In this document: positions 14,860 to 23,433 of the stretch, piece by piece
Layout of the letters: every line of letters begins with the position of its first letter
Numbering within the stretch: position 1 is the stretch's first letter
Origin: Bacteriovoracaceae bacterium UBA6261
GTDB taxonomy: Bacteria > Bdellovibrionota > Bacteriovoracia > Bacteriovoracales > Bacteriovoracaceae
Direction: 5' to 3'
Assembly (NCBI GenBank): GCA_002440825.1
Contig: DJVH01000058.1
Span: 1 to 35,285, forward strand
DNA length: 35,285 bases
Notes under the pieces: model-generated
Seen by the model: the letters and a program-made list of their open reading frames with translations, nothing else
The model's database searches: none
Told to the model about the DNA's origin: nothing
Made by a program: the position numbers and the translations under genes

Positions 14860-15897
14860 ATGACTATTAGGCGAGCACTGAACATGGGTTTTATGATGAC
14901 CTGGATAATACTATTTCCAGTAGTTCTCATAATGTTACCGGCTTCTGCTGGGGCCGGAGTTCCTGACACTTCTCTTCCTTTCTGTAAAACCCCTTACGCT
15001 CTTACTTGTCCCGGCAGAAACGCAGATACTGTACGAGAGCAAAAAATTGCCAAAATTGAAACCGAATTAAAAGGGCGGGCGTTTGAAAAAATGCTCGATG
15101 ACATTGAAGACGAAGGTTTAAAGTCCGTTCTGCAAAAATTTGATGATATTGACTCGGTCAAACCAAAGCGCGTTCGTCAGTCCGTTGAAAAAATCTTTTA
15201 CGAAAAACTGCGCGAAGAGTTCTCCCGTTATATTTCTGAAAACAACCTTCCGGTCAATCTCGGCGATGAGATGGTGAAAGAAGCTTTGCACATAGCCATT
15301 GAGGAAGCTGAGTCTATTTCACCGTTGATTAAAGAAAAAATGCATACGATTCTCAATGAAACCCGTTTTCTCGCTTTTCAAAATAATGTCGACGACAATT
15401 CACTTGATGATTTGCATGCACTTTATAAACTTTGCACAAAATCATTTGAAGACAACGCCTTTGCAACAACATTGAAAAAAGAAAAAGTCGTAGTCATTTG
15501 TCCAGGAGAAATGATCGGGGCCATTGAATTCGGGCAGGAGTTTGCATTTGTTCCCAATCTTAAACTTTATCCTTTAGTCATGACTCTCGGGCATGAACTC
15601 TCCCACCATTTTGATTTCAAGCACTATCCTTCTGCCTATAAACAAGTTCTGGAAGAAATGTCTGAGCACAGCTCTGACTTTAAGAAACCTGTTGAAAAAT
15701 ATATGCGTGAAATTACCGCGGACATCTGGGGTCTTAAAGTGGCAAAGATTGTCATGAATAAAATCAGCAATCCGCTGACACGCTCGAAAATGTACGCTGG
15801 TTCGCTCAACGATCTTTGTGGAAGCGAAGACGATGGAGTTCATCCGAGCGGAAGATTCAGGATTGAAACTCTGGCTTCTGAATATCTTTGCCAATAA
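14860..15897 (+). CDS. Exported or membrane-anchored HExxH metallopeptidase
   Basis: The product is 345 residues from ATG 14860 (a later ATG at 14884 is also possible; an ATG at 14773 is less likely). A hydrophobic signal segment (MTWIILFPVVLIMLPASAGA) leads into a long helical region, then the zinc motif H245-E-L-S-H249 in MTLGHELSHHFDF. A downstream REITADIWG provides a candidate third ligand, Glu284, as in gluzincin-type peptidases. It lies divergent from the OvoA fusion gene with 143 bases between, and is followed by a YkgJ-type gene with a 17-base gap. I do not recognise a named family, and the substrate is unknown. Confidence 0.7.
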   Translation: MTIRRALNMGFMMTWIILFPVVLIMLPASAGAGVPDTSLPFCKTPYALTCPGRNADTVREQKIAKIETELKGRAFEKMLDDIEDEGLKSVLQKFDDIDSVKPKRVRQSVEKIFYEKLREEFSRYISENNLPVNLGDEMVKEALHIAIEEAESISPLIKEKMHTILNETRFLAFQNNVDDNSLDDLHALYKLCTKSFEDNAFATTLKKEKVVVICPGEMIGAIEFGQEFAFVPNLKLYPLVMTLGHELSHHFDFKHYPSAYKQVLEEMSEHSSDFKKPVEKYMREITADIWGLKVAKIVMNKISNPLTRSKMYAGSLNDLCGSEDDGVHPSGRFRIETLASEYLCQ

Positions 15898-15914
15898 AAA
15901 ATTCCAGACATAAG

Positions 15915-16523
15915 ATGCGCACTATGCAGCTGACTCAAATCAAAGAACATCTCTACAATGAACTGGGAACTACTTTTCCCGCAGAAAGAAGACGCGATCT
16001 CATTCTTGAAATGAAAAAACTTTCAGACGTAAAAGTTCACTGTTTCAATTGCACCGGCACTTGCTGCACGATGAGCGCAAACTCCATGCAGATCACACCA
16101 CTTGAAGCTTTCGAAATGCTTCTCTCTCTGGAGATCACACCAGAAAACGTTGAAGAAATTCGTCAGAAGCTAAAGGAAAATATTCAACACTACCGGCTTG
16201 ATCATGAAATTTCTCTGGGAAAAAAAGCGCATTCGCATTTGCGAAAAACGTATACTTGCCCTTTCTTTGTCCCGGGCCCTAAGGGATGCACGATAAAAAA
16301 AGAACTCAAGCCGTACGGATGTCTGGGCTTTAATCCCAGACTTGAAAACGACAACGGATCGTCTTGTCATTCAGACCAGACCTTGCTTGAAAAGCGTGAC
16401 AATGAAAATCTCGCGGACGAAGAAGCCGCCAATCTTTATTTAAAAAAAGAATTTCAGATTTACTGGACGAAGCTTGAGATTCCCAAGGCCCTGTTTCATC
16501 TGATCGACAAGATGTTCACCTGA
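15915..16523 (+). CDS. YkgJ-family cysteine-cluster protein
   Basis: The product is 202 residues from ATG 15915 (MRTMQL); an in-frame TTG at 15888 would overlap the preceding gene and is less likely. Cysteines are grouped as CFNCTGTCC, then CPFF, GCTIKKELKPYGC and a late CHSDQ, the CxxC-rich pattern of the YkgJ/UPF0153 family, thought to bind zinc or an Fe-S cluster. The family often lies with metal or flagellar genes; its function is not known. A second member lies at 19879. It ends one base before the convergent methyltransferase gene. Confidence 0.85.
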   Translation: MRTMQLTQIKEHLYNELGTTFPAERRRDLILEMKKLSDVKVHCFNCTGTCCTMSANSMQITPLEAFEMLLSLEITPENVEEIRQKLKENIQHYRLDHEISLGKKAHSHLRKTYTCPFFVPGPKGCTIKKELKPYGCLGFNPRLENDNGSSCHSDQTLLEKRDNENLADEEAANLYLKKEFQIYWTKLEIPKALFHLIDKMFT

Positions 16524-16524
16524 T

Positions 16525-17289
16525 TCAGGAAATTTTCCAGATCCTGATCGACAGCGGCCAGGACACTGTTCGCAGCTCCTCGCTCCCCCACGCTTTTTTA
16601 ATTTTTTCAGCTTCCTCTTCCAGAGGATTTTTTCCGTTCATGGACATGTATTTCTGCAAGGCAGACCATGTGCTCAGGTAACCCAGAAAATGCTCACAGC
16701 TCCACTCCGCTTTCATGTCGATTGCAGGTGCACTGACTTGTTCAAACGGCATTGTAATGCTTTTGTAACCTGTTTCGACTAATTTTCTTTCGGGGTCCCA
16801 GTAATCGTGAAGGATGTCTTCATAAAGATGATGAACAGCTGCATCGACTTCGGGAGTAACAAAAGCATTGGCATAAGACCAGACAACCAGATGACAATCT
16901 TTCGCGGCAACGTGCTTAACAACGTAAGCAAATTTCTCATGATTAAACCAGTGAAACGCCTGGGCAACTGTGATGAGATCAAACTTCTCATCGTATTCTT
17001 TTTCCGGTGAATAAAAATCTTCGGCTGCAGCCGTTATGTATGTAATCCGTGGATCGAGAAGAGCGTTTTGAATCTGTTTACTGCTGGGATCACTAGCTAC
17101 GACATGGCGGAAAATTTTTGCGAGTTCCACCGCGGCCTGACCGTTTCCGGTTCCGCAATCCCATGCAGAATTTTTATTTTTTGTTAATGTGGAAAGAAAT
17201 GAAAAAAGTTCCCGGGGATACGTGGGACGAAAACGGACATAGTCCACAGATTGTTTAGAAAATAGATCTTTGAAATTTGTTTTCTGCAT
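16525..17289 (-). CDS. Class I SAM-dependent methyltransferase
   Basis: The product is 254 residues. The SAM motif I is WDCGTGNGQAAVELA (residues 39-53), motif II is VVASDPS, and the post-II region ITVAQAFHWFN is typical of the Methyltransf_11 (Crg1/YcgJ-like) group, which methylates small molecules. The opening VDYVRFRPTYPREL is a family signature. It is a candidate for the methylation step missing from the OvoA fusion, but it lies 2.5 kb away on its own and its sequence does not look like the OvoA C-terminal domain, so the link is weak. It is divergent from the MFS gene. Confidence 0.88.
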   Translation of the reverse strand: MQKTNFKDLFSKQSVDYVRFRPTYPRELFSFLSTLTKNKNSAWDCGTGNGQAAVELAKIFRHVVASDPSSKQIQNALLDPRITYITAAAEDFYSPEKEYDEKFDLITVAQAFHWFNHEKFAYVVKHVAAKDCHLVVWSYANAFVTPEVDAAVHHLYEDILHDYWDPERKLVETGYKSITMPFEQVSAPAIDMKAEWSCEHFLGYLSTWSALQKYMSMNGKNPLEEEAEKIKKAWGSEELRTVSWPLSIRIWKIS

Positions 17290-17359
17290 AGAACCTTCTC
17301 TTCTTCATTTTAATTCTGCTGCAATTCAGGTTACAATCTTTTCACTCAAGGTGGCAAAA

Positions 17360-18574
17360 ATGAATTTGAAAAATAACGGCGCGCTTTTAACCGTTTTACT
17401 TATAGTTTTCGTAGATATCCTCGGTTTCACTATTATGATTCCGCTTCTGCCATTTTACGCTGAAAGCCTGGGGGCGACACCTTTTATGGTTGGTATGCTT
17501 TCTTCTATCTATGGATTTTGCTCTTTAATCGCAGGGCCCGTTCTGGGCGATCTTTCAGACCGTTATGGAAGAAGAAAAGTTTTGCTGATCAGTCAGATCG
17601 GAACATGTATTGGTTTCATCATACTCGCTCTTTCAAAAGTTTTATGGATTGTTTTTCTCTCAAGAATTATTGATGGAATTACCGCAGGCAACATGACTGT
17701 CGCCCAGGCCTATATTTCGGATGTGACTGAGCCGAAATACAGAACGCGTGCCATGGGAATGATTGGTGCTTCGTTTGGTCTTGGATTTATTTTAGGGCCT
17801 GCCATTTCAGGAGTCCTTGTTCATTTCGGTCACGCCGCTCCCATCTGGGCTTCTGCAGGACTTTCTTTTTTGAGTATTCTTGGAACTGCTTTTTATCTCA
17901 ACGATGTGAAAAAACCCAACGAAGAAAGAAAATCTTCAGGGGCCTTTAATCAGTTGAAGAATTCTTTTCGACTGATGCAGACTCCGATTCTCAAAGAATG
18001 CTTTACAGTCTTTTTTATTTTCTCGATTGGATTTGCACTCTATATGTCGGGTCTCGCTCTGTATTGCGAACGCGCACTCACCTGGAATGGCCATCCATTC
18101 ACTGCACGCGAAGTCGGTCTGCTGCTCTCTTATGTAGGAATTATCTCACTTTGTATTCAGGCTTTTCTCATGGGAAAACTTGTAGAAAAACTGGGCGAAG
18201 AAAAATTAATGATGATTGGTTTTGGAAGTACAATGACTGCTTTGCTTGTAATCGGTTTTGCTCCGGTTCTGGCCATTTTCCTGATGGGAATTACGGTCAA
18301 TGCTTTTGGCAATGCCATTCTTCGACCGGCGATTACTGGAATGCTTTCTAAAAATGCGAGTCCTCATCATCAAGGCCTGGTCTTTGGCTTAAATCAAACT
18401 CTCATGAGCATCGCACAGATTGTTTGTCCTCTAATCAGTGGTTTTCTCATTGGAAAACAACTCACTTTTGTCTGGTGTATTGCCATCTCCGCTATTTCTT
18501 TTCTTGGCCTGATTATCGGCAGAACTACCGCTAAAAAATTGCGGATGCATCACGCTCACGCGGCTCATTCATAG
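17360..18574 (+). CDS. MFS transporter, TetA-like drug:H+ antiporter
   Basis: The product is 404 residues with about 12 membrane helices. The loop 2-3 motif is GDLSDRYGRRKVLL and helix 5 has the antiporter motif GASFGLGFILGPAISG, both diagnostic of 12-TM drug antiporters of the TetA/Bcr type. I chose ATG 17360 with AAGGTGG 5 to 11 bases upstream; an earlier ATG runs through the methyltransferase region. The substrate is unknown. It is transcribed away from the methyltransferase gene, with the gap between holding both promoters. Confidence 0.9.
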   Translation: MNLKNNGALLTVLLIVFVDILGFTIMIPLLPFYAESLGATPFMVGMLSSIYGFCSLIAGPVLGDLSDRYGRRKVLLISQIGTCIGFIILALSKVLWIVFLSRIIDGITAGNMTVAQAYISDVTEPKYRTRAMGMIGASFGLGFILGPAISGVLVHFGHAAPIWASAGLSFLSILGTAFYLNDVKKPNEERKSSGAFNQLKNSFRLMQTPILKECFTVFFIFSIGFALYMSGLALYCERALTWNGHPFTAREVGLLLSYVGIISLCIQAFLMGKLVEKLGEEKLMMIGFGSTMTALLVIGFAPVLAIFLMGITVNAFGNAILRPAITGMLSKNASPHHQGLVFGLNQTLMSIAQIVCPLISGFLIGKQLTFVWCIAISAISFLGLIIGRTTAKKLRMHHAHAAHS

Positions 18575-18634
18575 AAAAACAGTATTTTTCTTATTCTTGC
18601 TCCTTGCCGGATAATTCATTATCAGGGAGGTCTT

Positions 18635-18976
18635 ATGTCAGAAGCTGATCCTAAACAAATTTATAAAGATAAAATGCAGATCGCGGTGGAAAATTTCATG
18701 ACGGCCGAGCACGAAGGCGCAGAAACTCTGGCGCCGGATACCTACGCCTGGGCCAAAGCAAAGCTCTACGACAACAAAAAAATCATTCTTCAGTATCCCG
18801 ATGATCAGGAAAAAGTTGAAGAGGCCACGGATGATGCCGCCGCGGCAGCAGCTCAGTTGCTGGCAACCGTACGGGAAAAGGCCATGAAGCAGGACAGGCC
18901 GGACAAACTCCCGCCTGAAAAAGCGGAAAAGGAGGCCATCAAAGTTTTAGTAAATGAAGGCGGACCGGTAGTCTGA
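18635..18976 (+). CDS. Helical cytoplasmic protein, unknown
   Basis: The product is 113 residues, charged and largely helical, with an Ala run (residues 69-74) and no signal peptide. The stretch ETLAPDTYAWAKAKLYDNKK resembles the helical DUF4398 type, which usually has a lipoprotein signal; here it is absent. GGGAGGT lies 6 bases before the ATG. A short inverted repeat, GATAAT and ATTATC separated by two bases (18610-18623), lies just before the ribosome site and may be an operator. It is followed after 22 bases by the EamA gene. No function is assigned. Confidence 0.75.
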   Translation: MSEADPKQIYKDKMQIAVENFMTAEHEGAETLAPDTYAWAKAKLYDNKKIILQYPDDQEKVEEATDDAAAAAAQLLATVREKAMKQDRPDKLPPEKAEKEAIKVLVNEGGPVV

Positions 18977-18998
18977 AATTCTGCTATAATCGGGGTAA

Positions 18999-19886
18999 AT
19001 GGAAAAAAGTTTACGTCGATTGGGATTCACTCAAATTATCCTCTCCGGGATTTGTTTCGGTTTTTTAGGCTTCTTTGGAAAGAAGGCCTATGAACTGAAT
19101 ATTCTTCCCGGAGAGCTGCTGGCCCTGCGCTATTTTATTTCGGCATTGATTACTTTCGTTTTAATTTTTGTCACCAAACCTCAATCTCTCTTGAAGTTGA
19201 CTCCTTTTCAAATAACAGCTTCAATTCTTCTTGGTGTTTTCGGCTATGCTCTTTTTTCCAGTTTTTATTTTATGGCACTTACTGGTCTTTCGGCTTCGCT
19301 GACAGTGTTGTTGCTTTATACCTATCCGGTTCTCGTCACTCTTTTTTCAAGGATTTTTCTGAAAGAAAAGATGGGAGCGAAAGGATGGATCGCTCTTTTT
19401 TTAGTCACAATCGGACTCATGGGACTGGTGTATGGCGAATGGAGTGTGAGTGGTGCGAAGTATTTATGGTTTGGATTTGGTTCTGCCTTCTTCTACGCTC
19501 TCTACATCATTCTCTCCCGTCAGTACTTAAGCGACGTGGAAGCACTGCCTTCCTCTTTTTATGTTCAGCTTGGTGCGGGAGTCATTCTCTCCGTTTTATT
19601 TTTTAAAGATCAACCGCTCAGACCTTTTGATCTCATCGCTCATCACGGATTGATGATTGTTTCGATGGCGGTTTTATGCTCGCTGATGGCCATGACGTTA
19701 TTTCTGGCCGGTCTGCAGAAAATAAAATCTTCTGAGGCATCGATTCTCAGTATGACTGAACCGATCTCTGGCGTAATCATCGCGGCCGTGTTACTTCATG
19801 AGAAATTAAAATGGATTCAAGTATCGGGCGGCATTCTCATTTTGTTTGGAATGGTTCTGATCGCCCTAAAAAAAGACAATGAATAA
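18999..19886 (+). CDS. EamA/DMT-family transporter
   Basis: The product is 295 residues with about ten membrane helices in two EamA repeats (about 10-140 and 155-290). Family signatures are the N-terminal Gly-rich helix (ILSGICFGFLGFFGKKAYE), the helix 4-5 stretch LLLYTYPVLVTLFSRIFLKE and the second-repeat SMTEPISGVIIAAVLLHEKL. The family exports or imports small metabolites such as amino acids. It overlaps the next YkgJ-type gene by 8 bases, so the two are translationally coupled. Confidence 0.92.
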   Translation: MEKSLRRLGFTQIILSGICFGFLGFFGKKAYELNILPGELLALRYFISALITFVLIFVTKPQSLLKLTPFQITASILLGVFGYALFSSFYFMALTGLSASLTVLLLYTYPVLVTLFSRIFLKEKMGAKGWIALFLVTIGLMGLVYGEWSVSGAKYLWFGFGSAFFYALYIILSRQYLSDVEALPSSFYVQLGAGVILSVLFFKDQPLRPFDLIAHHGLMIVSMAVLCSLMAMTLFLAGLQKIKSSEASILSMTEPISGVIIAAVLLHEKLKWIQVSGGILILFGMVLIALKKDNE

Positions 19887-20265
19887 AAAAAATATTCAGG
19901 AACATATAAACGATCTGAAAGGATGGACCCGCTATCGCAAAGGTTTGTGTGAAACCTGCCTGGGACTTTGCTGCTATATGCCTGTCGAAGTTAAAGTTCA
20001 CGATCTCATTCGTCTCAAGATCCTGGATGAATTCCATCTCGAACTCTCCGAGCGCGAACAAATCAAAGATGCGCTCAAACATCCGGGTGTTCTTCGCTAC
20101 ACTCCCAGTACGCAAAAATTTACGTTGAAGCAGAAGCCGGATGGGTCTTGTTATTTTCTGGATAATGACAAGAAATGCACTCGTTACGAGGACAGACCTG
20201 ATACATGCAGAAACCATCCGCAGATTGGTCCACGTCCCGGATTTTGCGCTTACATGAAATCTTAA
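19879..20265 (+). CDS. YkgJ-family cysteine-cluster protein
   Basis: The product is 128 residues. CETCLGLCCYMPVEV is the N-terminal Cys cluster, and GSCYFLDNDKKCTRYEDRPDTCRNHP the C-terminal one, the typical CxxC ... CxxYxxRPxxCR pattern of this zinc- or Fe-S-binding family. It overlaps the end of the EamA gene by 8 bases. This is the second member of the family in 4 kb, and the two are not close copies (202 against 128 residues), so it is not a recent duplication. It ends at the base next to the convergent acetyltransferase stop. Confidence 0.88.
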   Translation: MNKKNIQEHINDLKGWTRYRKGLCETCLGLCCYMPVEVKVHDLIRLKILDEFHLELSEREQIKDALKHPGVLRYTPSTQKFTLKQKPDGSCYFLDNDKKCTRYEDRPDTCRNHPQIGPRPGFCAYMKS

Positions 20266-21075
20266 TCAGGTCACCCATTCACTTTTATTGTATTTGCACA
20301 TTCCGACAAAAGTTTCGGTCGTTTTAAATCCAACGGATTCGTAAATTTTCAAAGCGTGATAAAGAGGATCAGCGACAATAACCAGTTTCTGAACATTCAT
20401 TTTTTCCAGGGCCATCACGGCCGTGTGATAGAGAAGCGTGCTGCAGACACCCTGGCGTCTGAATTCCGGATGTGTGCCCACATTTTGAAAACGACCGAGA
20501 CCGTCTTCTGCAAAAATGCCGAGATCGCCGGCCAGTTGAGTCCCGAGAAAGGCTCCCATCCAGTACCCTTTATTTTTTTTAATCATCAACCGGTAATCAC
20601 CAATTTTTCTCGCAGCAAACTTCCGATAGGCTTTTTCATCGAAATGGTCGGCCCTGCAAGCGACGTGATTGTCTAAAACTGCGGCCCAGTCTTCTTCAGA
20701 AACAATCGGACGAACGTTCAGTTCCGGGTTAAGCTTAGGTGGCAACACCATGTTGTCAGTCACCATGACCGAGCTTTTTTCCAGACTAAAACCGTCAGAA
20801 ATAAAAGGTTGAATCATTCCCGTTTCCCCAATAAGGGAGTCCCAGGCGAAAGTCATATGATTAACATTCATCGTGGCAAAGTGATCTCTAAAAAGAGAAG
20901 TCCATTGATCGAATGAATGTTCCTGCGGTGGTTGTTTGAAATAAATCAGATTCCCCCAAAAATAAGTCGGATTGGTGGGAGTTTTTACAACGACGTAGTC
21001 ATCGTATTCGAAGACGATTCCGGTGAACCTATGAAAGATAAGTTCAGTCTTAAAGGCCAGTGAGTCTATTTTCAT
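20266..21075 (-). CDS. GNAT-family acetyltransferase
   Basis: The product is 269 residues. The C-terminal half carries the acetyl-CoA pyrophosphate loop in VGTHPEFRRQGVCSTLLYH and the usual Y-x-S/T-x-G-F end (IYESVGFKTTETF), so it is a single GNAT domain. The N-terminal 120 residues are not recognisable and may be a degenerate second GNAT or a substrate-binding part. The substrate is unknown. The gene stands alone; its stop abuts the YkgJ stop without a gap. Confidence 0.85.
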   Translation of the reverse strand: MKIDSLAFKTELIFHRFTGIVFEYDDYVVVKTPTNPTYFWGNLIYFKQPPQEHSFDQWTSLFRDHFATMNVNHMTFAWDSLIGETGMIQPFISDGFSLEKSSVMVTDNMVLPPKLNPELNVRPIVSEEDWAAVLDNHVACRADHFDEKAYRKFAARKIGDYRLMIKKNKGYWMGAFLGTQLAGDLGIFAEDGLGRFQNVGTHPEFRRQGVCSTLLYHTAVMALEKMNVQKLVIVADPLYHALKIYESVGFKTTETFVGMCKYNKSEWVT

Positions 21076-21128
21076 AAAACCTCATTAATAAGATTTTATG
21101 ATGGATTGATTTGTTATGCAAATTCAGT

Positions 21129-21404
21129 TTAGAGACTCTTCTTCTTCACCTTCTTTTTGTGTTTGCATTTCACTTCACCGTTCACCATTTTGCAGCTTTT
21201 ATCCACAATCGTTTTTTCTGTTTTGATGAGGCCGAGATCCTCTTTGTCCACTCCCGTTTCAGGAACTTTTTCAGTGGTGTCCTGAACGGGCTCCGTATTT
21301 TCCACTGACGGTTTGGGAACAGTTTCAACGACTGGCTTAACAGGTGATGTTTGAGCGTAGACATTCAGGTGAAAGGCCAGCATGAATATCAAGATAATAT
21401 TCAT
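21129..21404 (-). CDS. Small secreted protein with C-x8-C hairpin
   Basis: The product is 91 residues with a signal peptide (MNIILIFMLAFHLNVYA), a Pro/Val/Thr/Glu-rich linker and a C-terminal end with one pair of Cys (C-x8-C in SCKMVNGEVKCKHKKK) followed by a Lys-rich tail. The start makes an ATGA overlap with the upstream lipoprotein stop. The neighbouring protein has a C-x8-C at a comparable place, so the two may be paralogues or partners. GAGGA lies 8 bases before the ATG. No family is known; a disulfide in the periplasm or outside the cell is likely. Confidence 0.7.
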   Translation of the reverse strand: MNIILIFMLAFHLNVYAQTSPVKPVVETVPKPSVENTEPVQDTTEKVPETGVDKEDLGLIKTEKTIVDKSCKMVNGEVKCKHKKKVKKKSL

Positions 21405-21751
21405 GGTGTTCTATCCTCATTCGTTTGAGTTCTTTTCGCCTGCAGTTCGCGTTCCTTTTCTGCTGCATTTTCCGCTTTTTTCTGCGCCTTTATTCTTTTT
21501 CTTCTCTGCGTATCTTTTTCATCTGCAAGATTGGCACGCTTGTGTTCCAGTTTTTGTTTCTCGCAAGTCGCTTTATCATCTGTAAACTGACAGGTTTCAT
21601 CCATCGACTTCCTTCCGATTTTTCTCAGCACCTTTTTCGTGCCTGAAGAAATATCGCTTTCCGGCTTTGTTTCGGGATTATTACCTTCCTGCGCCTTAAT
21701 TTCTTTGTTGCAGGCGCTGACGAGTAGCAAGGCCATGAGTAATGCTTTCAT
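21401..21751 (-). CDS. Small lipoprotein with C-x8-C hairpin
   Basis: The product is 116 residues from ATG 21751; strong AAAGGAG 6 bases upstream decides against the ATG five codons earlier. MKALLMALLLVSAC is a lipoprotein signal (lipid Cys at 14). A Cys pair follows in ETCQFTDDKATCEKQK (C-x8-C), then a highly charged Lys/Arg/Glu helix (about 75-116), probably coiled or DNA/envelope-binding. Its stop overlaps the next gene (ATGA), so both are one unit. No function is assigned. Confidence 0.72.
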   Translation of the reverse strand: MKALLMALLLVSACNKEIKAQEGNNPETKPESDISSGTKKVLRKIGRKSMDETCQFTDDKATCEKQKLEHKRANLADEKDTQRRKRIKAQKKAENAAEKERELQAKRTQTNEDRTP

Positions 21752-21840
21752 AAAAACTCCTTTCAATGTCCTTCATAAATTTTCTTTTTAAACGAACACG
21801 CCTAAAAGGATAAAAATGTAATGGAAAAAATAACGAAACG

Positions 21841-22479
21841 TTATGAGCGACAGAAAGATAATTGATCAAGATGGTTTTTAAACCAGGAAACAAGAAGTTT
21901 GCGTCCTCTGTGATCATTTTGACGAAGAGGTCCCCACTGAAAAATTCCTTTACCAAAAAGCTGCCCTTCAAGATCTGAGCGCAATTTTTTTCCGGAAGAA
22001 GTCGGAGCTCCCTGCAATTGCCACTGAATTAATTTTATTCCGCATTTTAAATTGTCGTCAGCGTTCAAAATACCTTTGCTTTGAGGATCAATGTCACATT
22101 CTTTTTTTGCTGTTTGCTTTGCAAGTTGAAGAAGGCCATAACTGCGATGACCACGAGATTTGCCGGAAACAGCTTTGGGATTGAAAGCACTTTCAGCTCT
22201 CGTGAGGGCAGAAAAAAAAGTTATCCAGAAATCCGTTTTGTTTTCCAGTGTCGCTTTGTTGTAACCAGAGCACTCGAGTTCATTCAAATCTTCTTCAGCG
22301 ATGGATATATTCAAAAGAGCTGTATTGCCTTCTCTATAGAGATCTTTAGAAAGTTCTTCTCTAATGGCGTCTGACCATTCTGTCTTCCAGGAATAATTTT
22401 TGTGATAAGGATGAATAGAAATCTCTGCATGAACTCTCACAGAGAAAAGAATCACAAGAACTAGAATTTTAACTTTCAT
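21841..22479 (-). CDS. Exported lytic transglycosylase-like (SLT) protein
   Basis: The product is 212 residues with a signal peptide (MKVKILVLVILFSVRVHA). The lysozyme-like SLT core is visible as FSALTRAESAFNPKAVS, with catalytic Glu96, and the GLLQLAKQTAKKEC block after SYGLLQ (residues 113-118). Later the fold goes to NADDNLKCGIKLIQWQLQ, the usual second half. It would cut peptidoglycan between MurNAc and GlcNAc in the periplasm. No Shine-Dalgarno sequence precedes the ATG, and the promoter predicts a transcript starting at it. Small neighbours and an MltA-like protein next door make an envelope-remodelling group. Confidence 0.8.
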   Translation of the reverse strand: MKVKILVLVILFSVRVHAEISIHPYHKNYSWKTEWSDAIREELSKDLYREGNTALLNISIAEEDLNELECSGYNKATLENKTDFWITFFSALTRAESAFNPKAVSGKSRGHRSYGLLQLAKQTAKKECDIDPQSKGILNADDNLKCGIKLIQWQLQGAPTSSGKKLRSDLEGQLFGKGIFQWGPLRQNDHRGRKLLVSWFKNHLDQLSFCRS

Positions 22480-22485
22480 GAAGAA

Positions 22486-22515
22486 AGTATAAATCAGCTC
22501 GATTTAAGTGGGCAA
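22486..22515 (-). promoter_or_regulatory. Candidate leaderless promoter of the transglycosylase gene
   Basis: On the minus strand TTGCCC (22515-22510) and TATACT (22491-22486) are 18 bases apart. Seven bases after the -10 box is 22479, the A of the ATG, and there is no ribosome site between. This fits a leaderless mRNA or a mis-placed promoter; the match is by eye. Confidence 0.4.
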
Positions 22516-22516
22516 G

Positions 22517-23299
22517 TTACTGTGCGTGAAGTTCCGTGAGATCTGAAATAATTTTCTTATCAGTCACGATATAAGCTTCAAATGTTTTAGCAGCACTGCT
22601 TTTAATCCACGGAAAGAAGGGCGCAGAAGTATGTGTACCGATAAAAACGTCGACGTGGTTATCTTTAATCGCTCCGCCTTTATCACCGGCAAAGAAATAA
22701 CCATCGTGAGTGATGACTCTTCCTGATGGCAGAGTGATTTGGGCCCCTCTCGCTGCCGGAATATAAAGAACAGTTCCGGTTGCAATACGGCCGAGATCGG
22801 TGGCAAGAGTTCTGTACGGAGCAAGAATAATATTGTCCAGACCGTCGCCGTATGGTCCGTGCGCTTCTCTGAATTTTGTTTTGCTTACATCAAATTTAAA
22901 AACTTTTTTGCAATCAACAGTGTTGTCTGATGTGACACCGGCATAGTTGTATGTTTTTGCTTCACCGTCTTTGCTGACAATTCTTACAGAACCTTCCAGA
23001 GCTGAATTACACCAGTCTTTCAACGACAAGCGCGGACCAAGTTCCATACTTTTTAAATCGCGAAGAGCGAAGCTTCCGGTATTGTCGGTCATTTGAGGCA
23101 GGTAATAATATGTGGCCCATAAAGAAATTTTAGATGAAAGATCATTGATCGTCGGTTCGCGAAACGAAAAAGTATCCTTTGCCAGCGGATCTCCTCTTTG
23201 TGCTTCTACTTCCCCATTATAGGCTTTCTGATGGAGTGAGGCCGTGGCGCAAGAACAAAGAAGTGAAAACACTACGACAGTCGTTAAAGTCTTTAACAT
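22517..23299 (-). CDS. 3D-domain (MltA/RlpA-like) lipoprotein
   Basis: The product is 260 residues. A lipobox LLCSC (C15 or C17) marks a lipoprotein. The C-terminal double-psi barrel has the three Asp of the 3D domain in THDGYFFAGDKGGAIKDN and HVDVFIG (about 200-230), as in MltA and related lytic transglycosylases and Rpf-like proteins; GTVLYIPAARGAQITLPSG is the barrel entry. It likely acts on peptidoglycan at the outer membrane. AAGGGGA lies 6 bases before the ATG. The transglycosylase gene follows after 37 bases. Confidence 0.82.
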   Translation of the reverse strand: MLKTLTTVVVFSLLCSCATASLHQKAYNGEVEAQRGDPLAKDTFSFREPTINDLSSKISLWATYYYLPQMTDNTGSFALRDLKSMELGPRLSLKDWCNSALEGSVRIVSKDGEAKTYNYAGVTSDNTVDCKKVFKFDVSKTKFREAHGPYGDGLDNIILAPYRTLATDLGRIATGTVLYIPAARGAQITLPSGRVITHDGYFFAGDKGGAIKDNHVDVFIGTHTSAPFFPWIKSSAAKTFEAYIVTDKKIISDLTELHAQ

Positions 23300-23433
23300 T
23301 GAGATCCCCTTTTCGCGTTTATAAAAATTATAAGAGACAAAAAGAAAATTTCAGACCCAAACATTTTTTTCCTAGTAAAAAGTGAGTACTCACAAACGTG
23401 TTATGTTTAAGTTGGAAACGTACGGGAGAAAAA

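Noticed and set aside
16525..17289. Stand-alone methyltransferase as the missing OvoA methylation step
   Set aside because: It is 2.5 kb away under separate control and does not resemble the OvoA C-terminal domain; kept only as a weak possibility.
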